From NCBI RefSeq assembly GCF_000264905.1, contig NW_006763137.1:360237-424236 (forward strand): a DNA stretch of 64,000 bases, written 5' to 3'. The notes under the pieces are model-generated. The model saw only the letters and a program-made list of their open reading frames with translations. It had not been told where the DNA came from and did no database searches. The position numbers and the translations under genes are program-made. The DNA is from Stereum hirsutum FP-91666 SS1. Taxonomy: Eukaryota > Basidiomycota > Agaricomycetes > Russulales > Stereaceae. Positions 38,342 through 51,521 of this stretch are shown piece after piece. Within the stretch, counting starts at the first letter, position 1; each line of letters begins with the position of its first letter.

Positions 38342-39138
38342 GGTGGTGGTAGAGAAAGAAGGAACGAGATCCGCGTCCCGTTGCGGAGAGTGCAGCACCG
38401 TCTAGAAGAGGCATGTCGTTCCCACACTTTGACTGTGCAGCCCTCTCCTCACATTTTTTTTTCGCTCTTTCCCGTCCAGCATGCCCCTTCTCGATCCTTC
38501 GTGTGGTGCTCTAATCCTACTCGTAAAACAACCCGTTTTCCGTAACTGACAATTGTATGACTTGCAGTGACCGACGCAGCCTCTTCATGCGCTGCTAGTT
38601 TTACGGCAATCGACGTTTCTTTTTGAGCTGATGGGCGGGGCTCAGTGGGGTCCGTAAGGGTATGCATCACCTATGCTTGGAGTACTCTCAAGTATAGGGT
38701 ATGTTCATCTCATTTTCTACTCTAGTATGCCTTTTGCTGGACATTTCTGGGACTCATTTCGATATTTCCAGTGCCGACAGATCCCGTATTCCACGGTAAG
38801 GCATCAGACTCATCGAATCTGATACGATGCCGCGTTGTTGGCCCTTCTAGGGCTTCGTTTTGTCGGTACCTCAGGACTTCATGCAAGCTTGTCAGATCGG
38901 TTGCAATCTATGTTCATCTAAAACATGCCCTTGTCGAGTTCGTGGAAGCCTTGTTCTACCGTTTCGCAGGATCATAACATGTCTCGTGCGAAGGAAGCAG
39001 AGCAGTCTGACTCGTGGTCTGCTCAGTGTTCACACCATTTGTCGCAGATGTCTCTGCTCTTATAAGGGGCCTCAGCAGCCGAGTCCCTCTCGGTGAGCCC
39101 CCCTCTCTTGGGACCGCAAGGGAGCTCATCGGCTCATC
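38342..39138. other. Divergent intergenic region
   Basis: This should hold the promoters of the sirtuin (minus) and the kinase-WD40 gene (plus). Open frames on both strands are short and not codon-like. I see no repeat. Confidence 0.45.
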
Positions 39139-42100
39139 ATGGACGTCGTCTCGCTGTGTCTTTCTGCTGTTCCCCTTCCCGGCTTATCCGCAGCGTTCGA
39201 GATCTTCGTCTACATCGTCGAGAATATCGAGCAGGTCAAAGAGAGCGAAAAGCAGCTCAAATCCCTCGAACGTTCCATAGCCGAGCTCTTACTAGTCCTT
39301 CATCAAGAGGAGAAGGCTGGAAGACTATCGAAAAGCCGTCATGTGGAGCCTCTTCGGAAACTTCTCAAGTATATTTATATATATATTATATTTCCAGCCT
39401 CTCGAACCATCGGTTTGACCAGAGCGCACATAGACTTTTGCAGGAAATACGAGAATTTGTGGCTCATGAGCACGAGCGACCATTTCTGAAGTCGTTGTTC
39501 ACGAAGTCCGACCGTATCTCCAAGATCGCAGGATATCACCATGAGATATGTGCACTGGTCAATGTGTTCCAGGTAAATGATATATGGCACACCACCTTAT
39601 CTGCCTCATAGCTCACCTTGACACCTACTTAGATCACATCCCTCATTGATCTGCAAGCGTGGGCTGCCAGCTTCAAGGAAGTCCAACGCGAAGACCATGA
39701 CGAACTACTTCGCCGACTCGATGTTCTTCAACGACAAACGGATAAACTCATGGACGTCATCGAGGAAGCTCTCAGTAAGGTTCACCTTTGTGGTTCGTAA
39801 CCGAGATGCTCAATGCACGATGATTTAGATGGCCAGCATGATGGTGTCTCACCGAACCGCTGGACTCAGCCTTCTTACGCTCCCATAATGGCATCCCTCC
39901 AATCGAAGCTTCGCGACCGGACCCTTGAGCGACATGAGAGGCAGTTTTACTCTCGAGCTCTGGAGGAAGTGTCTGCGCTAAGTGGCCCTGTCGAGTTCAA
40001 GCCCGAGAGTTGGATGATCACGGCGCTAGACGTAGACTTTGGACGGAGGATTGGTCGAGGAGCCTTGTGAGCCATATCAACTTCGATGTCAATTGGTTTG
40101 TATTGATGCTCCCCAAGCGGCAACGTTTACCAAGGGACATGGAAGCACACTAAGGTAGCTATCAAGGTTCTGAAGAATGGGCAGGGAGCGGTGCCGAGTA
40201 AATATGTACGATCATTGTTTTGCCATCCGTTAATCTTGGCTCATTGGTTTGTCGTCGTCTAGAGCATCCGAAAGGAAGCCGAGGTCAGTAGTCGCTCCAT
40301 ATATGTTGAAGTGATGTTTATAGTATCTAGTAGCTCTGGTCCAAGCTACGACACCCTCATATCCTTCGTGAGCCCATCATCTACACAGTTCCATGCCGTT
40401 TGCTCAAGAGTCTCTAGAATTCCTCGGTGCGAACGTGCTGGATGAGCAGCTGTTCATTGTGACGCCGTACCTGAAGAATGGGAATGCTCGTGCTTATATT
40501 GCATCTAATCCAGGCTGTGACCGCATTCTCATGGTAAGCATGGCCTAATTATAGGCGTGAGTGGTCATGATGTTCATAGACGGGGTTTCACACAGACTCA
40601 ACAAATTATCCTTGGCCTCGGTTACCTCCACTCGGTCAAGGTCGTACACGGGGATCTGAAAGCTGTACGTGCATACTCATCATAGCAAGACGACAGTTTC
40701 GTTCATAGTTTGCTGCTTTAGGTCAACGTTCTCATCGACGATGCCAGCAACGCCGTTTTGTGCGACTTCGGCCTAGCCCGTATCAAGGCAGATGCTGACA
40801 GTCAGACGAACGCGATGAGTTTGCCCTCAGTTGCTGGCAGTCGGAACTGGATGGCTCCTGAACGACTACGAGGCGAAAGCCCCAGAGCGCCATCGGATGT
40901 GTACGCATTTGGCCTGACCATGTATGAGGTATGTTCTCTTCGTCTACTATCGAAGCTCGACCTTAAATTTTATGCTCAGATCTACACCGGGGAGATCCCT
41001 TTGAGCGAGGTCGCTGCACAGGACTTTCTTCTGCTCGTGGGCGACCAGAACGTACGGCCGAAGCGTCCGACAAAGGAGGAAGCGTCACAGCTGACGGATA
41101 GTATCTGGAAGTTAGCGGATATGTGCTGGCAGGGACAAGCGAGCAAGAGGCCTGACGCTACCTACATTGGCAGAGTCTTGGAAGGTATCAAGCAAACTCT
41201 GGTCTGTGTCTTTCTTTTTATATTCGCCTAGCAAAAGATTGATTACACCGTAGTCCATCACTAATCATCCGCACAATCAGACCCTTTCATCCATTGTGGT
41301 CAAGCCATTCACCCAGACACTCAACCCTCCTCATAGGCCTCCCTTAACCACCAACAGACGCACTTCAAATCAGACATCCCCGCCCCGTAGCCGGAAGCCG
41401 TCCTCTTCCTCCACTACCCCCTCTTCACCTTCCACCCCAGAAGAAAGCAGGTGGCTTTCTCGAGGTCTCGCGCTGACGGGCCACAAACGCGCCGTCCACT
41501 GCGTCCGACTCTCCCACGATTACAAATGGATCGCTTCCGGCTCCGATGACCATCGACTTTGCCTCTGGAATACCTATACGGAGCAGGTGGTGACGCTCAA
41601 GGGCGAGAACCTCTCTGGCTCCATCTCTGCCCTTGACTTTTCCTCCGATAGCAAGCGCCTTCTGTCATGCCATGAAGACGTCCAGGCCGTCTGCGTATGG
41701 GACGTTAAGACTGGATGCCTTACATCAGGTCCATATCGCCTCGACACCGACTCACATACCACCACTTGTGGGCGACAGACCCCGACGCCCATCGCAGTCT
41801 TCTCACCAGACGCAACACAGATCGCCGTAGGTGGAACAGACGGCCTCATACACTTGCTCGACTCTAGTACGGGGACTTATCTTCGCACGTACCACCACAC
41901 AAAACGGAGCGTCTTCTCGCGAGCAACAAAGAGATGGGCGGTTGGAGTAACATGTTTAGCGTTCTCTCCTGATGGACGCAAGATTGCCTCGGGCTCCGCA
42001 TTCGACACCGTCTGCATATGGGACAAGGCCAACGGCTATCTTCTGACTTCCCTCACCCATCATCATACCGTCAACTCTGTCGTTTTCGCTCCCAGTGGAC

Positions 42101-42486
42101 GGAGTATAGCGACTGCCTCAGTTGATCAGAAATCCCGAGTGTGGGACGTCGACACAGGCGTAATGTTATGTAGCTTCGTCATTCCTTCTCGGAAGAAGGG
42201 TATCGGAGAAGCGTGGCCTGGGGCGGTCTGTGTCGACTTCTCTCCTGATGGCCAGAAGATTGCTACCGGATCCAGTGATGGAATGATCTACATTCATGAT
42301 GTTCACTCTCGTTCGTTGCTCGCATCACTAGATTGGCACGTAGAAAGAGTGAAGGACAAGCCTCAACTTCGTGTTGCTCGCGTAGTTTTTTCTGTTCAGT
42401 TTTCAATGGACGGTAAGAGGATCATATCGGGGGGCGCAGATAAATGTATTCATATTGGGTATTGGAGAAAGTCTCAGCGGGCGTAA
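39139..42486 (+). CDS. MLKL/HeLo-like helical domain, protein kinase and WD40 propeller fusion
   Basis: The N-terminal exons encode about 180 residues of amphipathic helices (VPLPGLSAAFEIFVYIVENI, EKQLKSLERSIAELLLVLHQ, EHERPFLKSLFTKSDRISKI, LQAWAASFKEVQREDHDELL), like the four-helix-bundle domain of MLKL and fungal HeLo-type proteins. A TKL-like kinase follows: glycine loop GRRIGRGALGNVYQG, lysine in VAIKVLK (codon 40164-40166), catalytic loop HGDLK (Asp 40653-40655), DFG (40764-40772), WMAPERL and SDVYAFGLTMYE. The kinase therefore keeps its catalytic residues. A Ser/Thr/Pro-rich linker leads to seven WD repeats, for example LSHDYKWIASGSDDHRLCLW and CLAFSPDGRKIASGSAFDTV, ending at 42486. The last exon (from about 41281) carries all WD repeats. 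Small exons in the kinase (for example SIRKEAE) fit local splice sites. It is likely a sensor-kinase; membrane or death activity is inference. Confidence 0.85.
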
Positions 42487-42713
42487 AGAAAGTGTTGGGA
42501 GCGTTATCTTCTTATTTGTTATCTTTTCTAGCATTACGATTACCTGGACGATTGTATCCTTATACCGTTATGCTCATATGCCCTGCCTGCCATTTTTACG
42601 TTCTCTTGTATCAGCCTACGCAATTGCTCTCGTCGAACCTATCACACCGAATTTCACCACGTATTTACATCGTGCACAACCGAAAACAGACATATTCCTG
42701 ATTATGGCGTCAT

Positions 42714-45426
42714 TCAATGCTTCTCCAGTAAAAACCTCTCCAAGAAATGGATCTTCGCTCCATTCACGTACTCGATGACCGGCTTCTGTTTGAAGCCTTG
42801 ATATTCGCCGCCACAGCCACAGAGTTAGTGACGGAACAAGATCAGAAAAAAGAAAAACAACGCTTACCGTGTCCCTCTTTCTCGCAGACGATCAACTCCA
42901 CATACCCTCCCTGCTCCACAATCTTGCCTCTCATCGCCAGTGCTTCATGAACAGTCACTCTCGTATCGTTCTCTCCATGGGCAATAACCAAAGGCACCGT
43001 AATCTTGTCCGTATGGTTGATGGGCGAGATCTTCTCGAGGAATTCGCGAACGACCGGGTCAGACTCGTCTCCGTACTCTATGCGGCGGCGAGCACGACGG
43101 TGCGAGGCAGTGTTCTCAAGAAACGATGGCCAGTGAGAGATACCGTAGTCGGCGAGACCGCACGTGAGCTTGTGAGAGAAGTGAACCAGGCAGGCCTAAT
43201 AGGGAGACCACACAGTGTCCGATAATCAGAGACTTGGGAGGGGTGCAGACGAAAAGCGACCGACTCACGTATACCATATATCCTCCATCTACGCAGGAGA
43301 AGTGGTTAGCAACAATGAAATTCGTAACTCGAAGAGGTCAGCTGGCCCACGCACAGGAGCCACCCATAACAGCTATCTTATTCGCATCGAGCTCGGTTTT
43401 CATATTGTTAGAGATGTAGTCCAACAAAGCTCCAATATCTCTACCAGATAGGACTGTGCGTTAGTTTCCCCTAAGGAGGAAGAAAATAATGAAAACAAAC
43501 TTGACAGCATCCTCTCGTTTGTAGACGTCATCTGCGGCGAGATACTTCTTTCCGTACCCTATACTCCCCCTAACATTGGGATAGATCACGGCGCATCCCA
43601 TCTCGTTGAGCAGATACCAGTGGATGGGCCTGGAATGCCATGAGCAACGACGAGGATTACAAGGACTAAGACGTACGATCGGGGCTGAGAGGTACTCTGC
43701 CCCTCCGGCCCTCCGTGTATATATATGACCACAGGAACGACCGACTTTCCGTCATCGGGGTGATAATACATCGCCGGTACCTTCAGCCCATCGAAACTGT
43801 CATAACTCAACAACTTCGGCCCCTTAGTCCTGAACGCCGGTCTCTGTGCCGCAGCCTTCACGTAAGGAGAGACTGAAACGGTGATGTACGGGTTGCCGTT
43901 CCCGTCAGTTTGAACCTCGGATTCCAAAGCGGAAGCAAGGTCAAGATGGACGATAGAGCCTTTGGTACGGTGAGAAACGAGCTGCAAGGCCAGTTCCCAG
44001 GGCTTCCCGTTTCTCTCGTTGGTCTGTTCTGCGAGAATGCCGCCTTCCCATCCCTCTATACGCACCTCCACAACCTTGCCCCTGTTAACGCCATGGACCA
44101 CTAGAGCATAGAGAACTTGCCATCCTGCCTCGTTAGAGCGGAAGAACACACCCTCAGACGTGACTCTGGGAGGCATGAAATCCCATGGAATAGCACGGAG
44201 GCCATGTAGTCCGGGATCGGGAGTCGTAACGTGTGTCACTGTCTCGGTCTTCAGGTCGTAAGCTACGACAGAGTAGAAGTCGCCGAAAGCGGACGTAAGG
44301 TCGTAGAGGAGATCGGGAGTGCTTGGGTCGCGCGAGAACCTAGGAGAGCGATGGACTATCTCGGACTCTGGTTCGGTTGCGCCTGGAAACCGAATCTCTC
44401 TGGGCGAAGAGAGTGAAGGGGCCAAGGTGTCTATGAGGTAAAGGGGTCGATAGTTCGAGCTCTCCATCAAAGTGACAAGGATATATCGATCGTCCAGAGA
44501 GATATCTTGAGCAACCCAGTGAACCGTGGGTCCATCGAGGCTGGGGATCGGAGTGACTAGCTCTGACTGCAGCTCCAGTTCTCCAACGCTATCGGCAGAT
44601 ATTGTGGTATGCGAGTCGATGAGTTTCGCGGTGTAGATCAGGGTATCTCTACCGTTCTCTTTCGTGGAGCTGAAAGTGAGGATACTAGATAGAGGCACAT
44701 GAGATAAAATTGAGAATGTCGTTGCCGTCGAGACAAGGTCAGAACTCACCGCCCAGACTTTGAGACGATGACGCTAGCATATTTGAAGTCGTCGTGTGTC
44801 AGTCGCTCGATTCGACCTTTTCCGGGTCGGTTGTCCAATTCGCCTTCGATAGGAGGAAAAGTTCCAGCGGGAGAATCTTCCCAGTACCGCCTTCAGGCAA
44901 GTCAGTCTCTGTGGGCACCGTTGTGAGTATACGCCAACATACCACAACTGACTCATTTCCCGTCCGTCGATATCCATTACCATGATTGCACCACCAGCTC
45001 TCCACGTCCCTCGCCAGTCCTCTCCTGGGATGGGCTTGAACTCTGTGATTGTCCGACCAGTACCGATGTCGAAATGGGTGATACGCTCGAGATCGTGCTT
45101 GGAAGTGTCTTTGGGGATGCGATAGATCTGTTCGACGGTGGCATCCTGAGGACGATGACCTATGAATATGCCTGCTTCCTCGGCCTCCCCATCGAGCCCC
45201 TGCTCAAACCCGAAGAGAGAGAATCCTAGAGAGAACAGAGCGTAAGCGGACAAAACGACAGCTGAAGGGACTGCAAACCTCGGGCTGCGTCTTCGTATTG
45301 CTTCATACCGTCGAAGAGACGCTGGGGAACGGGTTCGACGCCGAGAGTCTTGACTTTCCGGGCGGGGCGCTCATAGGCAGGGCCGTCCTGGCTTGTCTGC
45401 ACTGTATCGATGGATGGAATCAACAT
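42714..45426 (-). CDS. S9-family serine peptidase (acylaminoacyl/dipeptidyl peptidase-like)
   Basis: The ATG is at 45426 (MLIPSIDTVQTSQDGPAYER) and the stop at 42714. The N-terminal two thirds form the beta-propeller of prolyl-oligopeptidase-type enzymes (WEDSPAGTFPP, VHWVAQDISLDDRYILVTLM, HRSPRFSRDPSTPDLLYDLT). The alpha/beta-hydrolase domain contains YIHGGPEGQS, the nucleophile elbow GGSYGGYM with Ser at 43356-43358 (an intron splits the next codon), VPLVIAHGENDTRVTVHEAL with the Asp, and EKEGHGF with the His. The catalytic triad is complete. No signal peptide is evident, suggesting an intracellular peptidase that trims short or blocked peptides. It is tail-to-tail with the kinase gene, 227 bp between stops. 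Confidence 0.9.
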
Positions 45427-47284
45427 GATGGTGGACTGCGGGTCACATTCGAGCGTTACCCGTGGTGTTTATAGAGGTCCCTATCTCTGTGGCCAGCGAT
45501 AGCGAATGACTCGGCCTGCGATGTTGGACACGATGCTGGATGCAGCCTAGACGACGGCAGGCACGATCATGGGGTATCCGAGCTCAACAAGCTAATATGT
45601 ATATTTAGCATGGCGTTCCGTACGTTTGAACGACTAATCCACTCACTAAATTGCTATCGCGATGCTTACAAAGTTACATGGCAAGGAGGAAGGGCCTCCA
45701 GCGCCCGAAGAGCGATGACGAGCGATGTATATATCGTCAAGCACAATATGGCGCAGAGAATACGTGCTACGACGTAGAAGCCGTCCGTTCAAAAGATTAC
45801 CAACCTTCCCATGAGTCTCGTGAGAATCACGATCCTTCGAGGGTTACAGTGGTTAGGAGACATATTAGTGGTACGCATAACTTGAACATTTATTGGCTGG
45901 CACAGCTATTTGGGCGATCATGAGCTCAACCATTACTAGTCAAAGAGAAGATCTGTCGCTCATATGCAAAGCAAAGAAACGATATTATAGGTGAATAATC
46001 AGGATGAGTAGGGGTGGAACTTATGGGAAAATCTGTGCCGCTTTGCCCACGCTGTGGATGGAAATTGCCGATAAATTTCATGGGGCGCTGGGGCACCAGT
46101 GGCACCTTCCGACTTATGTAAAATTTGCCACAACTACCACCGTCTCAAGCTCCCAGCGCTCTATGATCCAAACATATGGCCAAACTACCGATTGCCGAGC
46201 ACTGGAATGTCTTAGAGACTGGAACCATACAAGTCTAGTCAGCATCGGAACTATGTCACAATTCTGTCCGATTGAGAGTTCTTGGCAAGAATCCCAACCT
46301 CTCAGGCTCCTCTTACTTGGGTTGTATTTGGTTTTGAGGCTTTAATCATGACCGCCTACGTCTGTTCACGGTCTTTCATTTGTCTGTGCTTGTTTTCTTC
46401 TGTCTTCTATTTCTCCGTCTCGACCATGGATACTACTTATGCCCGCTGCCTTCAGGTGGCGATTGGTAGGGACAAACGTACCCTCGTGTCTTCTCCCATG
46501 TTCATTCGCAAAGGTCAACCTCATCGGAAGACTACAGTGTGCCGTGGATAACTCGAAACACCGGTAAGTCTATACAGCTTCCAAACGACTCGAGCATTTC
46601 TGATGGTCTTTTGGAATACTGACCGTCTATTCTTGTGGTCGAATTATGCTCAGTGCTCCTCAGAATTTTTGATGTGGCCGAAGATACATGTTCGATTTTA
46701 CATTTTCCGTAAACATTCTCTGTGTTTGAAGTGGTGTCTGGCTCTTTTTTCTCACAGACGGCGAGTCATTCATGATGTGTGATTGACAGCTTGCACGGAG
46801 ACGACAGAGACCGTCCATTGAGCCGGGTCTCGTGGGAAGGCCCTCAGCAGTTGAACGAACCCTTGAGCGACTCCCCTTCTTCCTGCCATCGACCCCTCGT
46901 CCTGAAAACAATTTTGCCTCAAGCCTAAATGTAAGTACGCCGAAATGTCCGGGGACCATGGTCCATTTATTAGCCTCCGATTCCAGTCTAATCGACTATC
47001 GGCCACCATTCGAGTTATTTTACGACGACGCATCCAAGATCATACAACCAAGCTGTCCCGCACGCGGGATTATAGACGAGATTCTTCTTGATAAAGAGGC
47101 TGAAGCTATTGAAGGCCACCCAAACGGCGACAATACACATCTATGTCCTTCCATTTCTACGAGCGCTTGGGTGAGACTTTTTCACTCGAGTCCTTGCGAA
47201 AGCCTGATCCATAGGTATATAAACCTGTCGTTCTGTTTGGTGTCTCCCCATCTGCATTTCAGAGTTTTCCTTGCTCAACCCCGG
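45427..47284. other. Intergenic region
   Basis: About 1.9 kb. Plus-strand frames at 45651-45923, 46004-46345 and 46832-47200 do not connect through splice sites into a recognisable protein. The plus stretch near 46980-47120 (IDYRPPFELFYDD, RGIIDEILLDKEAEAIEG) is somewhat codon-like and could be a remnant. Confidence 0.35.
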
Positions 47285-47957
47285 ATGGCCCAAATCTCTC
47301 GCCTCTACGCCACAGTCCTCCTTGCGGTCCTTCTGTCTGTCAATGGTGTAACAGCTTTCAGTTTCCGCTTCTGTGAATACTTCTTCAATATTGTAGACCT
47401 TTCTCCGCCTCTCATCGATACCTTTTAGATTCGGAAAGTGCCTGCGACCACAATGATCCAGCCTCCAGTACTTCACCTCCCATCGACGATGCAGCGTTAG
47501 TCTTCAATTATCATTTCATTTTGGTTCCCATCGGACCCTTCAGCTCTGACCATCGCCGTCGCAGTGAAACAGGATTCGTAGGCAACTGCTACAGCGCACC
47601 CATCGGGACCGAGTGGATCGCCCTAGAGAACACGGATACATTTGTTTCCAATAGTGCGTCTTCTCTTCGCGCCGGAGTTCGAAGACGAGCACGACTCTTG
47701 ACTTATGCCGCCTTGCAGCGGGGCTGGTCACATATTGCGATATTGACTGTGCAGGTGGAGCGTCTGCGTTCCAGAAGGGAACAACCTGCTTCTCTCCTCC
47801 TCCTGGGTACGTTCAATTGCTCCTGCATTGCCTGCGCAGCTGATCGATGGCAGAAACGCGTCCGTTCCCAGCTGTGCCATCGGATCTTTGTACGTCTCTT
47901 CAAAACTATATCCTCCGTATTACTCACATATTCTTTTACAGCATGGGATTCGAGTGA
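47285..47957 (+). CDS. Predicted small secreted protein, 122 residues
   Basis: Six exons fit GT-AG sites and phases: 47285-47372, 47429-47495, 47544-47653, 47755-47806, 47854-47889 and 47942-47957. The product begins with a clear signal peptide (MAQISRLYATVLLAVLLSVN, then GVTA). It continues with SESACDHNDPASSTSPP, GFVGNCYSAPIGTEWIALEN and a C-terminal part ending SCAIGSFMGFE. The mature protein has four Cys, enough for two disulfides, and no known domain. Size and signal are typical of small secreted proteins of mushrooms, some of which act on hosts or in development; no function can be assigned. The later exons are short, so their limits are less certain. Confidence 0.55.
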
Positions 47958-48211
47958 GAGGGATACCACGACGCTAGGGGAAGAGATGTTTGTTGTCGAG
48001 CTCCCTCTCTGTTGGTCAAGACGGTAGAAATCTCTGTGTATTTATCCAGGGACGTATAATTGAGATCACGATTCTTGTTTATTATGATGCTCTGTACTAA
48101 ATCTGAGCAGCTCGACATACGCTACGTACAACGTTCGATGTTGGTCCTACGAGTGCATCACCAACCCTCTCAAAACAACTTGGACCCGCCTTTCCAAGTT
48201 GAAAGTGCCCC

Positions 48212-49650
48212 TTAGCCAGTATTTCTTCCTCCGTCGACAGAGATCTGGTTCCCACAGATCAGTTTGCTAGCGGTATAAGCGAGTGTTCGAAAAGTACTCA
48301 CAATCTGTCCTGTTGTAAGAAGGGAGAAGTAGCAGCCAGTCAGTCAGTATGTTTATGTGGCCGCGATTCGACCTCGCACCTGTGATAAAACTCGAGTCCT
48401 CAGACGCCAGGAAAGACACTAAAGCCGCAACTTCATTCGATTTTCCGATCCTCCCAAGGGCGGCCGCACTCTCTTCCTATGGTCATACGAGGCGTATACA
48501 TGAAGTCAATTATGTGAGTATACACTGCAAACAGAGGAATAGACTTACGGTGTTTATGAAGATAGACGGATCGCCTATTTCATTGGCGACAGTCTGAGCT
48601 TGAAGGTTCCGTCAGCTCCGGATTAAATGAGCGTAAAATCAGTGTCGCGATGCTCACTCATGTCTGTGTCGACACAACCGCTATTTTTTCAACGCAGATA
48701 AACAGTGAGGTGTAAAATGGATTCAGTGGAGAGCGTGGCGTGTGAGCTGAGTATATAGACATGACGTACGGAGCATATGCGTTCACGGTGATCCCGTGCT
48801 TTCCAAGGTCCAATGCTACCGTTTACGAAGAGAATTTACGCCTTCCCCAAAGTATAAGGGAGGATGAATGCTCACCTACGGCCTGCGTCAGTCCACGAAC
48901 AGCAAACTTGCTCGCTGTGTATGTACTTCCCATGGGCATGCCTTGTTTGCCGGCAAGGGAGGATGCGCCTATGATCCTCCCTCCGCGCCGTTGTTTAATC
49001 ATTTGACGTGCAGCATGCTGATAGCCTGTGAAGAGACCCGCTTTAGACCCATCTTGCAGGAGATTCTGCATGTGCACTCACAAAGGAAGATCCCTCTGGC
49101 ATTGACGGACATGATTCTATCGAATGTATCTACAGAAGCTAGTACAATGATTTCAGACAAAATAGACTTGTCAGAGAGTAATAGTAGTGTTGCCCTTACT
49201 GTCTACAAATGTTTTGACCGGGGGAAAGATCCCAGCATTTGCTACCATCTGTTCATCGAGGATCACTATTGGTGAGTGGCAGATTGAAGCCGAAAAAAGA
49301 TGAGAACCTACCACATCCAAACTACCCAGCTGGTCCACTACTTCCTCTACCATCCGTTTCACATCTTCCTCGGAAGAAACGTCCCCTACGGCGATAATAC
49401 AATTCTGTCCCCCCGTACCAGAGCGGTACAGTTCACGAATCTCTTCCTCGATGTCTGTAAGTTCTTCTTTCCGGGAAGGGATATCGTTGATAGCGACGGA
49501 CATTCCATCTTTTGCCAGTTGGAGGGCTATAGAACGTCCAATCCCTTTGATAGAAGACAATGAGCCAACTGTAGTTGAAAAACATTTGTGACACATACCT
49601 CGAGCAGCGACGCCGGTCACGAAGGCTACACGTGGTTTCGTTGATGACAT
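48212..49650 (-). CDS. Short-chain dehydrogenase/reductase (acetoin/diacetyl reductase-like)
   Basis: The ATG is at 49650 (MSSTKPRVAFVTG) and the stop at 48212. The classical SDR landmarks are present: a glycine-rich NAD(P) motif TGVAARGIGRS split by an intron, VANAGIFPP (NAG motif), the segment ARQMIKQRRGGRIIGASSLA, the catalytic YxxxK in STYTASKFAVRGLTQAV, and a last exon ISVDGGRNTG. The cofactor loop is one residue longer than the usual TGxxxGxG. Asp in AINDIPSR after the second strand suggests NAD(H) preference. The closest general type is the acetoin/butanediol dehydrogenase group; the true substrate is not determined. Several introns, including one directly after the SxxK helix, make the C-terminal third less certain. 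Confidence 0.85.
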
Positions 49651-50966
49651 GGAGAAGTTATTAATGAAGCGGAGACGAAGAGCAGGGACGTGAGGATGAG
49701 ATGTGCCAGAACGACAGCTGATGGCTATAGTGTGTTATACACCTTCTATGCAGAGCTTTAAGGAACGCGATAGTTACCATGAAGGAGACCGCGGCATGCA
49801 CAACCCCATAACTGAGGAGATGAAATCGGTGTAATCGCCTGAGTTCTAACCATTCTAGGTTTGCACACAAGCTTCACCACATTAAAATTGATCTGTACGG
49901 TCACCGGAGTGTCAGGATCTTCCGAGTCTGCGGATGATTAAGAGACGAAACATCCCAGTAAGTCCCATGAGGTCACAGATTTCTGGGTTACTCAGTAGTA
50001 GCCCAAACGCCAAAGCGTTAAGATCGTTCCTATCTCGAGAGTGATAGCTCATACGTGATCACAAGCCTCCAAGGAGGAAATGATCAGGCCCGCTTCCAGA
50101 CAGCAGGTGTCTATGCAAGTAACAATCTAGGGCGATCTCGAAGAGTTAGTGTACTGGTACTTGAATGGCCGGCAGACGAAGAACGTTATTGAAGGCCTTA
50201 GTACTGCTAAGAGTTGGACTGACGAAAATCAACATAAAATAGATAAATAAAGCAGCAAAAGTTAAGGCGTACAGATCATTGAACATGAACCCCATTCTTC
50301 TCTTGGCATCGCTCAGCGGCGGACGCGCCTAATGGGGTACACAACTTCGCTTTGCTGGTTTTAGTCGCGCCTTGTCATTCTGAGCGGCCTGAGTTTCGGG
50401 TTAGCAGAGGCGTCAGATGCTATCAGACGGCTTTGCATTTTACTGATGGTCTGCACAGTCCGATCTGCAAAACTTGAATGACCTCTATCTCAACTTGGGC
50501 AGATGACCACCCTCAGTGAGATAAGTAAACCCGGTCAAAGCTGTGTATACTTGTCTATCGGTGAGGAGATGGTCGTACTTGGAATCATGGTAGAGATACA
50601 AGCGCATGGCAGCATTGGGAATACTGACGAACCATGGCCGTGGCGCTACGAACCTGTTTCAAGTTGAGATCTAAATTCTCGGCACTATCCGGAGCGCCAT
50701 GAGCGGCAAGGACCTGACCCACCCAACCCCCGGGCCCGATCTCGTCTCCACTGACATCCTCAGGCCTTTGACAGCTGATACCCTCGAGCTCAATTCTTCG
50801 TCATTCAATATCTAGGTGTGCTCTATAACAGAATTACAGCACGGACGTACTTTGGAAAGGATTGATCAGTCTCGTCATTGAGTTACAGTGGCCACAATGT
50901 GGCGGCAAGGCTTCAAGTTCTCACAGTACTACTAGAATCACATCTCCGTTTCTTGGTGAGTGAGCG
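49651..50966. other. Intergenic region
   Basis: About 1.3 kb with no recognised gene, RNA or repeat. Only very short frames are open on either strand. Confidence 0.45.
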
Positions 50967-51521
50967 ATGTTTTGCCGTCCAGTGCTACTATCAGTCGCTG
51001 GAGCTACATATGGATATCAGGTAGATCCGTGCCCTTCGGAACCGTCATCTTTCTTTGTAGGCCATACTCTTCGCATCGTGTATCGCAAAGAACATCGGAA
51101 ACTGTCTCTAAAAAACTACGACGAACTATTTTCCCATTGCAAGTCTAAACCATCGAGAGAGAGGCTACACGATAGGTTTTTACCTTCCTCAGTGAGTAGT
51201 TTTAGGTGCCGTCTCAGTTAATGTATAGGCTGCAATTCCTGTCCTGATGGCTGACATAGCGATTGTGCAGGCATCGGAGTTTGCAGCCAATGACACGCTT
51301 GTCCTAATACTAATAGAGAAGCCATTTCTGGAATTGAAGCCGTCTATGACACATGAAGAGGTATGTACTCATCGGATTGGCAACATCAAATAGAGAGTTA
51401 TACTGTCAATCATGAACCACGACAGACTCCACTTCCTTCCCTATCGTCTTATGCGATGCCCGCCAACGGTCGGAGCGCTGTCTCAGGTATGGGTATGGTT
51501 CGTCCACCGACATCCTTCTGA
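50967..51521 (+). CDS. Short hypothetical protein
   Basis: Three exons appear to join. The first runs from the ATG at 50967 to a GTGAGT donor after FLPSS (motifs FFVGHTLRIVYRKEHRKLSL, NYDELFSHCKSKPSRERLHD). The second is an exon after CGATTGTGCAG (ASEFAANDTLVLILIEKPFL). The third ends VSGMGMVRPPTSF at 51521. The spacing of basic and acidic strands is slightly PB1-like, but I do not claim that fold. An upstream exon is possible because a splice acceptor lies just after the start. Function is unknown. Confidence 0.35.
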
